DNA of 64,000 bases from Phycisphaerales bacterium. GTDB lineage: Bacteria; Planctomycetota; Phycisphaerae; Phycisphaerales; SM1A02. The position numbers and the translations under genes are program-made. The stretch covers positions 186,001 to 250,000 of the forward strand of contig JAQWMQ010000008.1 in assembly GCA_029246705.1 (NCBI GenBank), given 5' to 3'. The notes under the pieces are model-generated. The model ran no database searches, was not told the origin of the DNA, and saw nothing but the letters and a program-made list of their open reading frames with translations. Below, piece after piece: positions 25,697-34,298 of this stretch; the first letter of the stretch is position 1; each line of letters begins with the position of its first letter.

Positions 25697-28600
25697 ATGG
25701 GTTCAATCTCAACTGGCGTCGGCCTACTCAGCGGCATCGACACGGCCTCACTCATTGAAAGTCTGCTGGCGATCGATCAACGCGGCAAGATTCCGATTCA
25801 GATTCGTCTTGCCCAGCTGGCCACGGCAAAATCTGCGCTACTTGATGTCAATTCCCGCCTTCTTGCCTTGAAGACCACCTCCAGTGCCTTTCGCCTGGAC
25901 AACGTCTTCAAATCCGTGCTGGCGACTTCTTCCAACCCTGAACAGGTCGGTGTCACCGCAACCGGCAACCCGACTCCGGGGTCCTATTCATTGCTGGTGA
26001 AGCAACTCGCTTCGAGTTCGCAGTTCCTGAGCAGTGGGTTCGCTTCGAGGGATGCCTCGCCGCTTGGTCTCGACCAGCTCCAGTTCGAACTCGGCAATGG
26101 TCGTCTGCGTGATGACTTCGAACTGGCGAACCTCAACGGTGGTGCCGGAGTCAATCGAGGTCGCATCGAGATCACCGATCGAGCCGGCGAATCAGCCGAG
26201 ATCGACCTCACTGAAGCAACGACCATGAACGAGGTGATCGATGCGATCAACGGTGCCGCGGGCATCCAGGTCGAGGCATCGATCTCAGACGGACGCCTGG
26301 TCCTCACGGATCTCTCCGGCGGCGGCGGATCGATTCGCGTCGAAGACGGGATCGGCAGCACCACGGCAAGCGATCTCGGTATCGACGGCACCAGTGCAGC
26401 GGCAACCCTGGTCGGCGACAGGATCAACACCATCGGCATCGACACGGCATTGTCCAGCCTCAACGACGGGCGTGGCGTGCTCATCCGCAACGGCGTCACC
26501 GATTTCGTCATCGAAGTCGGCGGCGTGGAATACGACATCGACCTGGGACGCGTCGACGCACCCATCACGGGTGACACCCTGCTCGAGAAACTCAACGGCG
26601 GTGATGGCGTGTCCATCAACGACGATCCAGAACAGGGTGACCTCGAGATCGTGACTTCGACCGGGCAGGTCATCACCGTGGACCTCGGTCGCACGTTCGA
26701 TGATGACGGACTGATCGAACAGGATGCCGTGGAGACCGTGCAGGAACTGATCGATCGCGTGAACGGCACGCTCGCCGACGAACTCGGCGCAGGTTCCGTC
26801 ACCCTCACGATCAATGCCGACGCCAACGGCTTCGCCGTCACGGACACGCTCGGTGGTGCTTCCGAGCTTGAGGTCCGTGGAAGCGGACCGGGAAGCAGTG
26901 CCACCGCAGAGGAGCTGGGCATCCTCGGCACGGCATCGGGTGGCGTGCTCGCGGGATCGGTCCTTCGAAACGAGGTCCAGACCGCACGCGCCGAGACGGT
27001 TGGTGACTTGCAGGCCCGGATCCTTGAAGCGACGGGCGGACTCGTCGAGATCGGTTTCAATGGATCGGAAACCGGACTCACCTTCGATGGGCTCGGCCAG
27101 GCCGTCACGCTCAAGTCCGGATCGCCGGGCTACACGGGCGACCCCGCCGACATTCCGGATCGCACGCTCAACGATCTCGGCTTCAACGCCGACGACGCAT
27201 CAACGGTCATCAATGGTGGCCGGGTTCTCTCTTCAATGGGTTCGGTGCTCGTCGACGGACTGCTCGGTGGCCAGGGCCTGCAGGGTGCGGACTCGATCAC
27301 CATCACCGACAAGGCCGGCAACAGCACCGTGATCACCGGATTGTCGAGCCACGAGACGCTTGATGCCCTCATGGAGTCGATCAACACATCACTGTCCGCA
27401 GCCGGAGTCGATGCACGCATCGATCTCGATCAAGCGGGTATCGGCGTGGCCGTCACCGATTCCAGTGGCGGCGGCGGTTCACTCGAGGTTTCAGGCGACC
27501 TGGCAACTGCACTGGGAATAGCGGCGACCACCACCGCGTCCTCGATCGAGGGCGACAATCTCCAGCTGCAGTACGTGAACCAGTCTTCGTCGCTTTCGGA
27601 TCTGAACTACGGCCGAGGCATCGATACCGGTAGTTTCCGGCTGACCGATTCCACCGGTGCGACCGCAACCGTCAACATCACCAATGATCTCGAGAACCTG
27701 CATGACGTGATCAAGCTCATCAATACCAGGGGGCTTGAGATTCGAGCCGAGATCAATGCCGATGGAGATGGCCTGCGTCTGGTCGACACCGCACTGGAGA
27801 ACGGAGCGACCAGCGTCTCCTCGATGAAGGTCGACGACCTCTCGGGTGCTGCAGCAAGTGGATTGAGGATCGCGGGTGAAGCGGACGCGGTCGGTGGCGA
27901 CATCGATGGTTCCTACGCGGTCACCATCGATCTCGACCCGAACGACACCATGGACGACCTGATCACCAAGCTCGCTGAACAGGATGCCCCGGTCAGTGCC
28001 ACGGTGCTCAACACCGGATCCGGAACACGTCCCTACTTCCTGAGTTTCACCTCGTCGATTTCCGGCCGGGCCGGCGACCTGGTGATCGACAGTGGGGGAG
28101 TCGATCTCGGACTCGATGAACTGGTTCAGGCCCGTGACGCCAAGGCCTTCCTCGGTTCGGATGATCCGGCAGACGCACTGCTCGTGAGTTCCTCCACCAA
28201 TGAACTGTCGGTGATCGACGGGCTTCGCATCGACCTGCTCTCCGTGGGTACCGAACCGGTCACCATCAATGTCCAGGCGGATGATGAATCGGTGGTCGCC
28301 TCGGTGCAGTCCTTCGTCGACGCCTTCAACGACGTCGTCGTTCGGATCGGTGAATACGACAGCTACGACCAGGACACCGAAGTTCGCGGCCCGTTGCTTG
28401 GCGACCCCACCGTCGCGCGGGTGCGAAGTTCCCTCTACGCGACATTGCAGGGCAAGGCCCTGGGGGTCGAGGGTCCCTATCAGTACCTGTCCCAGGTCGG
28501 GATCACCATCGGCAGCGGCGGTGTGGTCGAGTTCGACGAATCCCGATTCAATGACGCCTGGGCGACCGATCCCGATGGGGTCGAGGCTCTCTTTGCGACC

Positions 28601-28945
28601 TTTGACTCCCAGAGTTCCTCAACCGAGGAGATCTCGCCGGGAGTCACCGTCGAGCGTAGTTCCACCATCTACCCCTCGCTTGGTTTCGGCGATCTCTTCA
28701 ACCAGCTGCTCGACGGCTTGACCGACCCGTTCGGCGGCACGTTGAACCTCGCCGATGAACGCTTTCAAAGTCTCATCGATTCACAGACCGAACGCATCGA
28801 ACGCATTGATGAACGCATGGAAGCAAAGCGTGGTCGTCTTCAGCGGCAGTTCGCGGCAATGGAATCGGTACTTGCCCAGCTGCAGGGACAGCAGGGTGCC
28901 CTGATGGGTCTTTCCTCGAACCTTGCCATGGCCGGCATTCGCTAG
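25697..28945 (+). CDS. fliD: Flagellar hook-associated protein 2 / filament cap FliD, unusually long
   Basis: 1082 residues against the usual 450-700. The N-terminus (STGVGLLSGIDTASLIESLLAIDQ) is the typical FliD N-domain. The C-terminus has the other half (VVASVQSFVDAFNDVVVRIGEY; QTERIERIDERMEAKRGRLQRQFAAME...) with the coiled coil that plugs the filament. Between about residues 150 and 805 lie roughly five divergent copies of a hook-IN (flagellin_IN-like) unit with the pattern I.D..G....I.L....T..EV.D.IN...G...EA.I....L.LTD.SGG...L.V.....A.DLGI. It caps the flagellum and folds exported flagellin. The start has GGAG seven bases upstream; fliS follows. Confidence 0.85.
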   Translation: MGSISTGVGLLSGIDTASLIESLLAIDQRGKIPIQIRLAQLATAKSALLDVNSRLLALKTTSSAFRLDNVFKSVLATSSNPEQVGVTATGNPTPGSYSLLVKQLASSSQFLSSGFASRDASPLGLDQLQFELGNGRLRDDFELANLNGGAGVNRGRIEITDRAGESAEIDLTEATTMNEVIDAINGAAGIQVEASISDGRLVLTDLSGGGGSIRVEDGIGSTTASDLGIDGTSAAATLVGDRINTIGIDTALSSLNDGRGVLIRNGVTDFVIEVGGVEYDIDLGRVDAPITGDTLLEKLNGGDGVSINDDPEQGDLEIVTSTGQVITVDLGRTFDDDGLIEQDAVETVQELIDRVNGTLADELGAGSVTLTINADANGFAVTDTLGGASELEVRGSGPGSSATAEELGILGTASGGVLAGSVLRNEVQTARAETVGDLQARILEATGGLVEIGFNGSETGLTFDGLGQAVTLKSGSPGYTGDPADIPDRTLNDLGFNADDASTVINGGRVLSSMGSVLVDGLLGGQGLQGADSITITDKAGNSTVITGLSSHETLDALMESINTSLSAAGVDARIDLDQAGIGVAVTDSSGGGGSLEVSGDLATALGIAATTTASSIEGDNLQLQYVNQSSSLSDLNYGRGIDTGSFRLTDSTGATATVNITNDLENLHDVIKLINTRGLEIRAEINADGDGLRLVDTALENGATSVSSMKVDDLSGAAASGLRIAGEADAVGGDIDGSYAVTIDLDPNDTMDDLITKLAEQDAPVSATVLNTGSGTRPYFLSFTSSISGRAGDLVIDSGGVDLGLDELVQARDAKAFLGSDDPADALLVSSSTNELSVIDGLRIDLLSVGTEPVTINVQADDESVVASVQSFVDAFNDVVVRIGEYDSYDQDTEVRGPLLGDPTVARVRSSLYATLQGKALGVEGPYQYLSQVGITIGSGGVVEFDESRFNDAWATDPDGVEALFATFDSQSSSTEEISPGVTVERSSTIYPSLGFGDLFNQLLDGLTDPFGGTLNLADERFQSLIDSQTERIERIDERMEAKRGRLQRQFAAMESVLAQLQGQQGALMGLSSNLAMAGIR

Positions 28946-29003
28946 TGGACCTACGCGTGCAGGTGGCACATGACGCCTGACCGGATGAAAACGGATTCAA
29001 TCG

Positions 29004-29591
29004 ATGAGCATGAACCAGAACAACGCGGGTTTCTACGGACGCAAGGATGGGCAGGCTTCAGCCCCGATACCCGTGACGAATGCGGGGTCGAGTTCCAGCG
29101 GATCCGATGAACCGAACGCCTACCTGCAGACCAAGGTCCTGACCGCTTCACCCGCGGAACTGCGCCTGATGCTCATCGACGGTACGATCCGCTTCGCCGA
29201 ACAGGCCAGGGCGGGGCTGATCTCCAGGGACCACGAAAAGACCTTCGAGGGATTCACCAAGTCACGCGCCATCGTGACCGAACTGATCTCGGGTCTCAAT
29301 CCCGAAGCCGATCCCGCACTGTGCGATCGCCTGAACGGACTCTACACCTACATCTTCACCCGGTTGGTCGATGCATCAAGCGAGCGTTCCACCGAGATCC
29401 TCGACGAGGTCATCCAGATCATCCGCTTCGAGCGCGAGACCTGGGCACTGCTGGTCAAATCGCTTTCACGAGAGAATGCATCCGCTGCCGGCATGTCGTC
29501 GATTCCCGAGGGGGCAACCCCCCCGAATCCGACGACCGCCGGTGCAATGCCCCAACCACCATCAGCAGGTCGCATCTCGGCCACCGGTTGA
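29004..29591 (+). CDS. fliS: Flagellin export chaperone FliS
   Basis: 195 residues. The conserved core is residues about 38-150: AYLQTKVLTASPAELRLMLIDGTIRFAEQA is the FliS signature, followed by the four-helix bundle. It is longer than usual (about 130) because of a 35-residue Ser/Gly-rich N-terminus and a Pro-rich C-terminal tail. FliS binds the C-terminus of flagellin in the cytoplasm. No flagellin gene is in the window. It lies 58 bases after fliD. Confidence 0.85.
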   Translation: MSMNQNNAGFYGRKDGQASAPIPVTNAGSSSSGSDEPNAYLQTKVLTASPAELRLMLIDGTIRFAEQARAGLISRDHEKTFEGFTKSRAIVTELISGLNPEADPALCDRLNGLYTYIFTRLVDASSERSTEILDEVIQIIRFERETWALLVKSLSRENASAAGMSSIPEGATPPNPTTAGAMPQPPSAGRISATG

Positions 29592-29621
29592 ACCGGTCGA
29601 TTCCATGACGGCGATCGAACT

Positions 29622-31529
29622 TCAGGAGCCCTGCGCGGCTTTCCGCCCGGGCAACTTCTGTCTTGCCTTGTTGAGCAGGTCGACGAAGTCTCCGTAACGT
29701 CCTGCATCCAGGTAGCGCAGCAGCAGTGCGTACAACAAGCCGCCCACGACGGCCGCCGCCGGACACCAGATGAAGAGACTCACCCAGCCCGGTCCCAGTG
29801 CATTGGAGACGTATGCGACCCCGATGAGCGGGGTTGCCGCGATGAACGGCACCAGGTGCACGCGCAGGATCTGGGCGAACGTGGCGTATCCACCGGAACA
29901 CAGGTAGACACCGATGGGTGCGGAGATTCCCTGCTGCGCGACGACCACCCAGGCGACCGTGATCGCGGATCCGTAGATCCCCGCGATCACCAGCAGGCCG
30001 ACGGTGATCACGTTCTGCAGGAACTGCCAGTAGAACCAGGCCTTGTACCGGCCCGAGCCCTTCAACAATGCGGCGCTCGCGGCAGTGGTGCTGGCAAAGG
30101 ACTGCGCGATCATCAGGATCATCAGGAGTGGAACCGCAGGCAGCCACTTGTCCGAATAGATCTGGGGGATGATCACGGGTGCGATCGCGGCCGCACCCAG
30201 CATGAAGGGGATCGTGAGTGCCGCCACGGCGTTCGCACCCCTGAGGTACGCCGATGCCAGGCGCTCGGGGTGATTCTGCATCGTGCTGAAGATCGGCGTG
30301 AACGCCTGGCTGAGGTTGTACGAGAACAGTGCGATGATCTGCACCGTGAGCAACCAGGCGAAGTAGTAGTAACCGACCTCTTCGGATGAGATGCAGTATC
30401 GAAGCACGAAGATCGGCGCGAGCAGTCCCGCGGTGTGGACCCATTGTGCGATCCAGAGAATGACTGAATCCCGCAACAACGGATAGACGGGCTCTCGTTC
30501 GGCGGCCGGAACCTTCGGTATGCCTCCGACAAGCGGGATCATGACCAGCGACATCACCAGTGGAATGGCGATCGGTCCGACCATCAGGGCGAGGCTTCCT
30601 GATCCCAGGAACCCGAGACTCACCGCGATCACGCCACTGCCGAAGGTCCCCGCGAAACTGGCGGCCGCCAGGGCCCCGAACTTCATGCGGAATCTCAGGA
30701 TGGATTCCAGCGGAAGTCGGAACATCATGATGATCGGGACCAGTCCGAACAGGGTCATCAGGAGGGTCAGCGTCTGTGAACGGTGGGTGATGCCGAGCGA
30801 GGTGAGGACCGTGCTCTCGGCACTTGAAGAGGAGCTGATCTCCGCCGGGCGCTCATCATGGTCCCGCACCGTGATCCGTGAAAGATCCGCATCGAAGGTG
30901 ACCAGCAGTTGGGTCGGTGACGTCGCCTCATCCATTCGTTCCTGGAGCAGACCTGCGTACTCGGAGATGGTCACCTCACCTGACGCAAGTGGAGGAAGCA
31001 CGACATCGTGCCACGCATCACCAGCGAAGACCTGGAAGCTGCCCGTTGCCGAGGCAAGCTGGGTCTCGAAGTCGGGATCAACCCGGATGTCCTCGAGCGA
31101 GGTGCCCGCACTCATGGGTGCGTCCGAGATCGTGATCAGGCGCTGTCCCTCTGCGATACCGAAGAAGTAGGCGGATGCCGCGATGAACAGACCGAGGAGC
31201 AGGCTGCTGACACTCGCGATCCGCATGAGGTTCGGCAGCGCGTTCGCCAGTCTTGGTCCTCGCTGGACGAGCAGATCCATGAGCGGCAGTGGGCTGCAGA
31301 TCGAGAGCATGGCGGCGGTGGACAGCGCAATGGCGAACAGTCCGAAATCCGCTGGGAGCAGGACCAGCGCCAGGACCCACTGCACGACCAGCATGATCCC
31401 CTTCGACCCCGCGGTCTGGAGGATGCTCCAGACCGAACCTCGGACCGCCGTCCCCGTGTAGGCTCCGATCGTCTCGTCGGCACCGCCTTCCGGTTCCGGC
31501 GATGCGACTTCTTGGTCATGAGTGCTCAT
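29622..31529 (-). CDS. Polysaccharide flippase (MOP/Wzx superfamily) with an inserted soluble domain
   Basis: About 635 residues with a dozen or more hydrophobic helices of the polysaccharide-transporter type. It probably flips a lipid-linked glycan across the inner membrane. A polar stretch of about 120 residues (about 127-250) interrupts the protein after the third helix. It contains EVTISEYAGLLQERMDE...LLVTFDADLSRITVRDHDE...LTSLGI, which resembles the hook-IN units of the fliD gene next door. The frame is open to a GTG at 31571; I prefer the ATG at 31529. It opens the polysaccharide cluster and is divergent from the ligase gene. Confidence 0.75.
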   Translation of the reverse strand: MSTHDQEVASPEPEGGADETIGAYTGTAVRGSVWSILQTAGSKGIMLVVQWVLALVLLPADFGLFAIALSTAAMLSICSPLPLMDLLVQRGPRLANALPNLMRIASVSSLLLGLFIAASAYFFGIAEGQRLITISDAPMSAGTSLEDIRVDPDFETQLASATGSFQVFAGDAWHDVVLPPLASGEVTISEYAGLLQERMDEATSPTQLLVTFDADLSRITVRDHDERPAEISSSSSAESTVLTSLGITHRSQTLTLLMTLFGLVPIIMMFRLPLESILRFRMKFGALAAASFAGTFGSGVIAVSLGFLGSGSLALMVGPIAIPLVMSLVMIPLVGGIPKVPAAEREPVYPLLRDSVILWIAQWVHTAGLLAPIFVLRYCISSEEVGYYYFAWLLTVQIIALFSYNLSQAFTPIFSTMQNHPERLASAYLRGANAVAALTIPFMLGAAAIAPVIIPQIYSDKWLPAVPLLMILMIAQSFASTTAASAALLKGSGRYKAWFYWQFLQNVITVGLLVIAGIYGSAITVAWVVVAQQGISAPIGVYLCSGGYATFAQILRVHLVPFIAATPLIGVAYVSNALGPGWVSLFIWCPAAAVVGGLLYALLLRYLDAGRYGDFVDLLNKARQKLPGRKAAQGS

Positions 31530-31652
31530 GGCTGATCTGTGTAATTCTCGAGGAATGTCGACGTAAGGCACCTCGGACGTGCAGCTTCTGGGCTTCTCAG
31601 TCGATAATAGAGCAATGGATCGGAGTTTTCCTTCTCGCCAGCCTGAGATCTG

Positions 31653-33068
31653 ATGTCAGCAGCACTTGGATACATCTTCTTGGTCGTCATCATCGGTGCT
31701 TTCGCGGTGGCGATCGTGCGTCCCTGGCTGGCCTTCGTGCTGATTGTCTGCTTCCCGGTCATCGAGCAGGCCTTGCAGGGTTACTTCCCGGTGATGATCA
31801 CCCATCTGACCCTCTTCAACTACCTGATCGCCGGGATCGTCGCCGTCAGTCTGCTGGTCCGCTTCGCCTCCAATCCCGGGATGCTGGCCGGCGCGCTGAA
31901 CCCCGTCTCGAAGACCATAATGCTGCTCCTCGCTCTCAGTTGGATCAGCCTCTTCTGGACGCCTGAGCTCGAAAACGGGCTGATGCTGACCGTCAATCGA
32001 TTTCAGTACACGCTCCTCTACATCATCATGGCGCCGTTGCTGATCACCTCGCTGGATGACTTTCGGAGGCTCCGGTTGCCCTTGATCGCCCTTGGTTGCC
32101 TGGCGCTGCTGGGGATCCTCTTCGGGCCCAAGACGATGTTCTACGGCACGCGACTGATGATCCAGTACAGCACCACCGAGGTGGCAAACGCCAACGCGCT
32201 CGGTGAGCTTGGTGCCCTGATCATGGTCTTCGCCGTGCTCACGACCCAGACCGGTGTCGGCCGACTGGTGGTTCCCTTCCAGGCGGTCGCGGCGGTCTTC
32301 GGGATCGGCATGGGGCTGCTGAGTGGCGCCCGTGGGCAGGTGCTCGCGGGTGGTTTGATCGCCTTCCTCTTCTTCCCCGTCGCGCGGAAGGTCAAGAACA
32401 ACTTCGGGTATCTCGGTATCGGCATCGGCGCCGCTTTCGTGATCCTCCTGCTCTACATCAGCGTTCAGTTCTTCATCACGTCGGACAACCTGGACCGTTG
32501 GTCCCTGAACAGCCTCACCGACGGTTTCGAGCTTCGCTTCCTCATCGTCAGTGAAGCCCTGAAGCCCTGGGTCACGAGCCCGCTCAACTGGTTCTTCGGA
32601 CGAGGCGCTGGCGCATTCGTCACTGCCGGGCTCGTCGACACCTATCCGCACAACCACATCATCGAAGCCCTCACCGAGATGGGCATCGTCGGACTGTTCC
32701 TGTACCTGATGGTCCTGTTCTTCACGATCAAGTCCGCGATCGGCCTGTTCAATCTCTATCGTGACGACAGCAACATGCGTTCCGCCGTGGCGGTCCTCTG
32801 TGCCGTCGCGACCTTCTTCTTCCTCATCTCGTTGAAGCAGGGCACCGTTCATGACCCGGGAACGATCTTCCTCTGGTACATGGTCATTGCTCGTGTCTAC
32901 TGGTTCGAGCGTCGTCAGCTCGAATTGGATCAGGACGAATATGATGAGTACACCGAGGATGAATTCGATTCCGCGGAACATGACGAGTACGATCCAGATG
33001 GTGAAGAGGAATTCGATTCGGATGAGGACCTCGACCATGGTGACGAAGAAAACCACTCATTTGCCTGA
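31653..33068 (+). CDS. O-antigen ligase-like membrane protein with an acidic tail
   Basis: 471 residues with about ten to twelve hydrophobic helices. A large loop before the last helices holds FFGRGAGAFVTAG...YPHNHIIEALTEMGIVGL, the conserved H-containing signature of the WaaL/Wzy-C family, which joins or polymerises lipid-linked glycans at the periplasmic face. The last 45 residues are almost entirely D, E, Y and H (DEYDEYTEDEFDS and similar units), an unusual cytoplasmic or periplasmic acidic tail. The next glycosyltransferase gene follows after 35 bases. Confidence 0.8.
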   Translation: MSAALGYIFLVVIIGAFAVAIVRPWLAFVLIVCFPVIEQALQGYFPVMITHLTLFNYLIAGIVAVSLLVRFASNPGMLAGALNPVSKTIMLLLALSWISLFWTPELENGLMLTVNRFQYTLLYIIMAPLLITSLDDFRRLRLPLIALGCLALLGILFGPKTMFYGTRLMIQYSTTEVANANALGELGALIMVFAVLTTQTGVGRLVVPFQAVAAVFGIGMGLLSGARGQVLAGGLIAFLFFPVARKVKNNFGYLGIGIGAAFVILLLYISVQFFITSDNLDRWSLNSLTDGFELRFLIVSEALKPWVTSPLNWFFGRGAGAFVTAGLVDTYPHNHIIEALTEMGIVGLFLYLMVLFFTIKSAIGLFNLYRDDSNMRSAVAVLCAVATFFFLISLKQGTVHDPGTIFLWYMVIARVYWFERRQLELDQDEYDEYTEDEFDSAEHDEYDPDGEEEFDSDEDLDHGDEENHSFA

Positions 33069-33103
33069 CCGAACACTCCTTCGGACATGAAAGACGAAGA
33101 GCG

Positions 33104-34252
33104 ATGAATTCCACCGAGAGTGATCCGGACGAACTCTCCTTCGACGGCAGGGTTGCGCTTCAGGATCTGGTGATGCCTCTCTACCGGCGCCCGATCTACG
33201 AAATGCTCGGCGCACGGATCAAGGGAGGCTTCGGGGCCTTCACCGGGGTGTCCAAGCTGAGCAGGACCCGGGGCGTGGTCATGAGCGAGGAGCTCGACGT
33301 CACCGAACATGCAACACCACCCAATCACCACTTCGGCTACGGCGCGTTCGAGATGGTCTGGCAGCCGGGGCTCTCGAAATGGCTGAAGGGTTTCAGGCCC
33401 GATGTCCTCATCGCGGCGGCGAACCCGAGAACGCTCTCCACGAACTTCGGTCGCCGATGGGCCCAGAAGAACGGTGTGCCGGTGCTCGGCTGGGGGCTCG
33501 GCTCACTGATGCTCGCCAAGGGTGCTGAAGGCCTGCGTCACTATGGTCGAAAGCGCTTCTACGGGAAGTTCGACGGCATGATCGCCTACAGCACCATCGC
33601 CAAGGAACAGTACGCCGGGTACGGAGTACCTCCCGAGCGCATCTTCATCGTCCACAACGCCACCACCCCGCGACCCACCCAGCCTGCCCCGATTCGCCCC
33701 GACACCTTCGCGCAACGGCCACGCATCCTCTTCGTGGGTCGTCTCTACGAGGGCAAGAGACTCGAACTGCTCTTTGAGGCGCTTTCGCAGATGCCCAAGG
33801 AGACCCGGCCGCTGCTCGAGGTCGTTGGTACCGGGCCTGGAACCGAGGAGATCAAGCAACAGGCCGAAGCGATCCTGCCCGACGAGGTGATCTTCAGCGG
33901 TGGTCTCTACGGCGACGACCTGGCCGAGGCGTTCAAGCGCGCTGACCTGTTCGTTCTTCCCGGCCTCGGAGGACTGGCGATCCAGGAGGCGATGTCCTGG
34001 GCCCTGCCGGTGATCGCCGCCGAGGGCGACGGAACGCAGTTCGACCTCGTGCGCAAGGAAAACGGCTGGCTGATGGAGCCCGGCAGCGTTCCGTCGCTGC
34101 GGGATTGCCTCGAGGATGCCTTCAGTGATTGCGAACGACTGCGTCGTTACGGCCTCGAGGGCTATCGCATCGTCGACGAGGAGTTGAATCGTGAACGAAT
34201 GATCGACGAGTTCGTCATCGCGATTCGTTCGATCCGCGAGATGATGAGCTAG
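33104..34252 (+). CDS. Glycosyltransferase, GT4 (GT-B fold) family
   Basis: 382 residues. The C-terminal half has the GT4 pattern: PRILFVGRLYEGKRLELLFEAL, VIFSGGLYGDDLAEAFKRADLFVLPGLGGLAIQEAMSWALPVIAAEGDG, with the nucleotide-sugar-binding E in the conserved position. The N-terminal half would bind the acceptor. It probably adds a sugar during assembly of the surface glycan made by this cluster; donor and acceptor are unknown. The start follows a weak GAAGAGCG. Confidence 0.8.
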   Translation: MNSTESDPDELSFDGRVALQDLVMPLYRRPIYEMLGARIKGGFGAFTGVSKLSRTRGVVMSEELDVTEHATPPNHHFGYGAFEMVWQPGLSKWLKGFRPDVLIAAANPRTLSTNFGRRWAQKNGVPVLGWGLGSLMLAKGAEGLRHYGRKRFYGKFDGMIAYSTIAKEQYAGYGVPPERIFIVHNATTPRPTQPAPIRPDTFAQRPRILFVGRLYEGKRLELLFEALSQMPKETRPLLEVVGTGPGTEEIKQQAEAILPDEVIFSGGLYGDDLAEAFKRADLFVLPGLGGLAIQEAMSWALPVIAAEGDGTQFDLVRKENGWLMEPGSVPSLRDCLEDAFSDCERLRRYGLEGYRIVDEELNRERMIDEFVIAIRSIREMMS

Positions 34253-34298
34253 TCGCATCGTCGGTCGGCCTTCGACCGCTCGGGCGATCGATGGTCTC

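Noticed and set aside
31656-33056. 466-codon minus-strand frame rich in D, E, Q and G
   Set aside because: Opposite the membrane-helix-rich O-antigen-ligase-like gene; its charged composition is the complement of hydrophobic codons.
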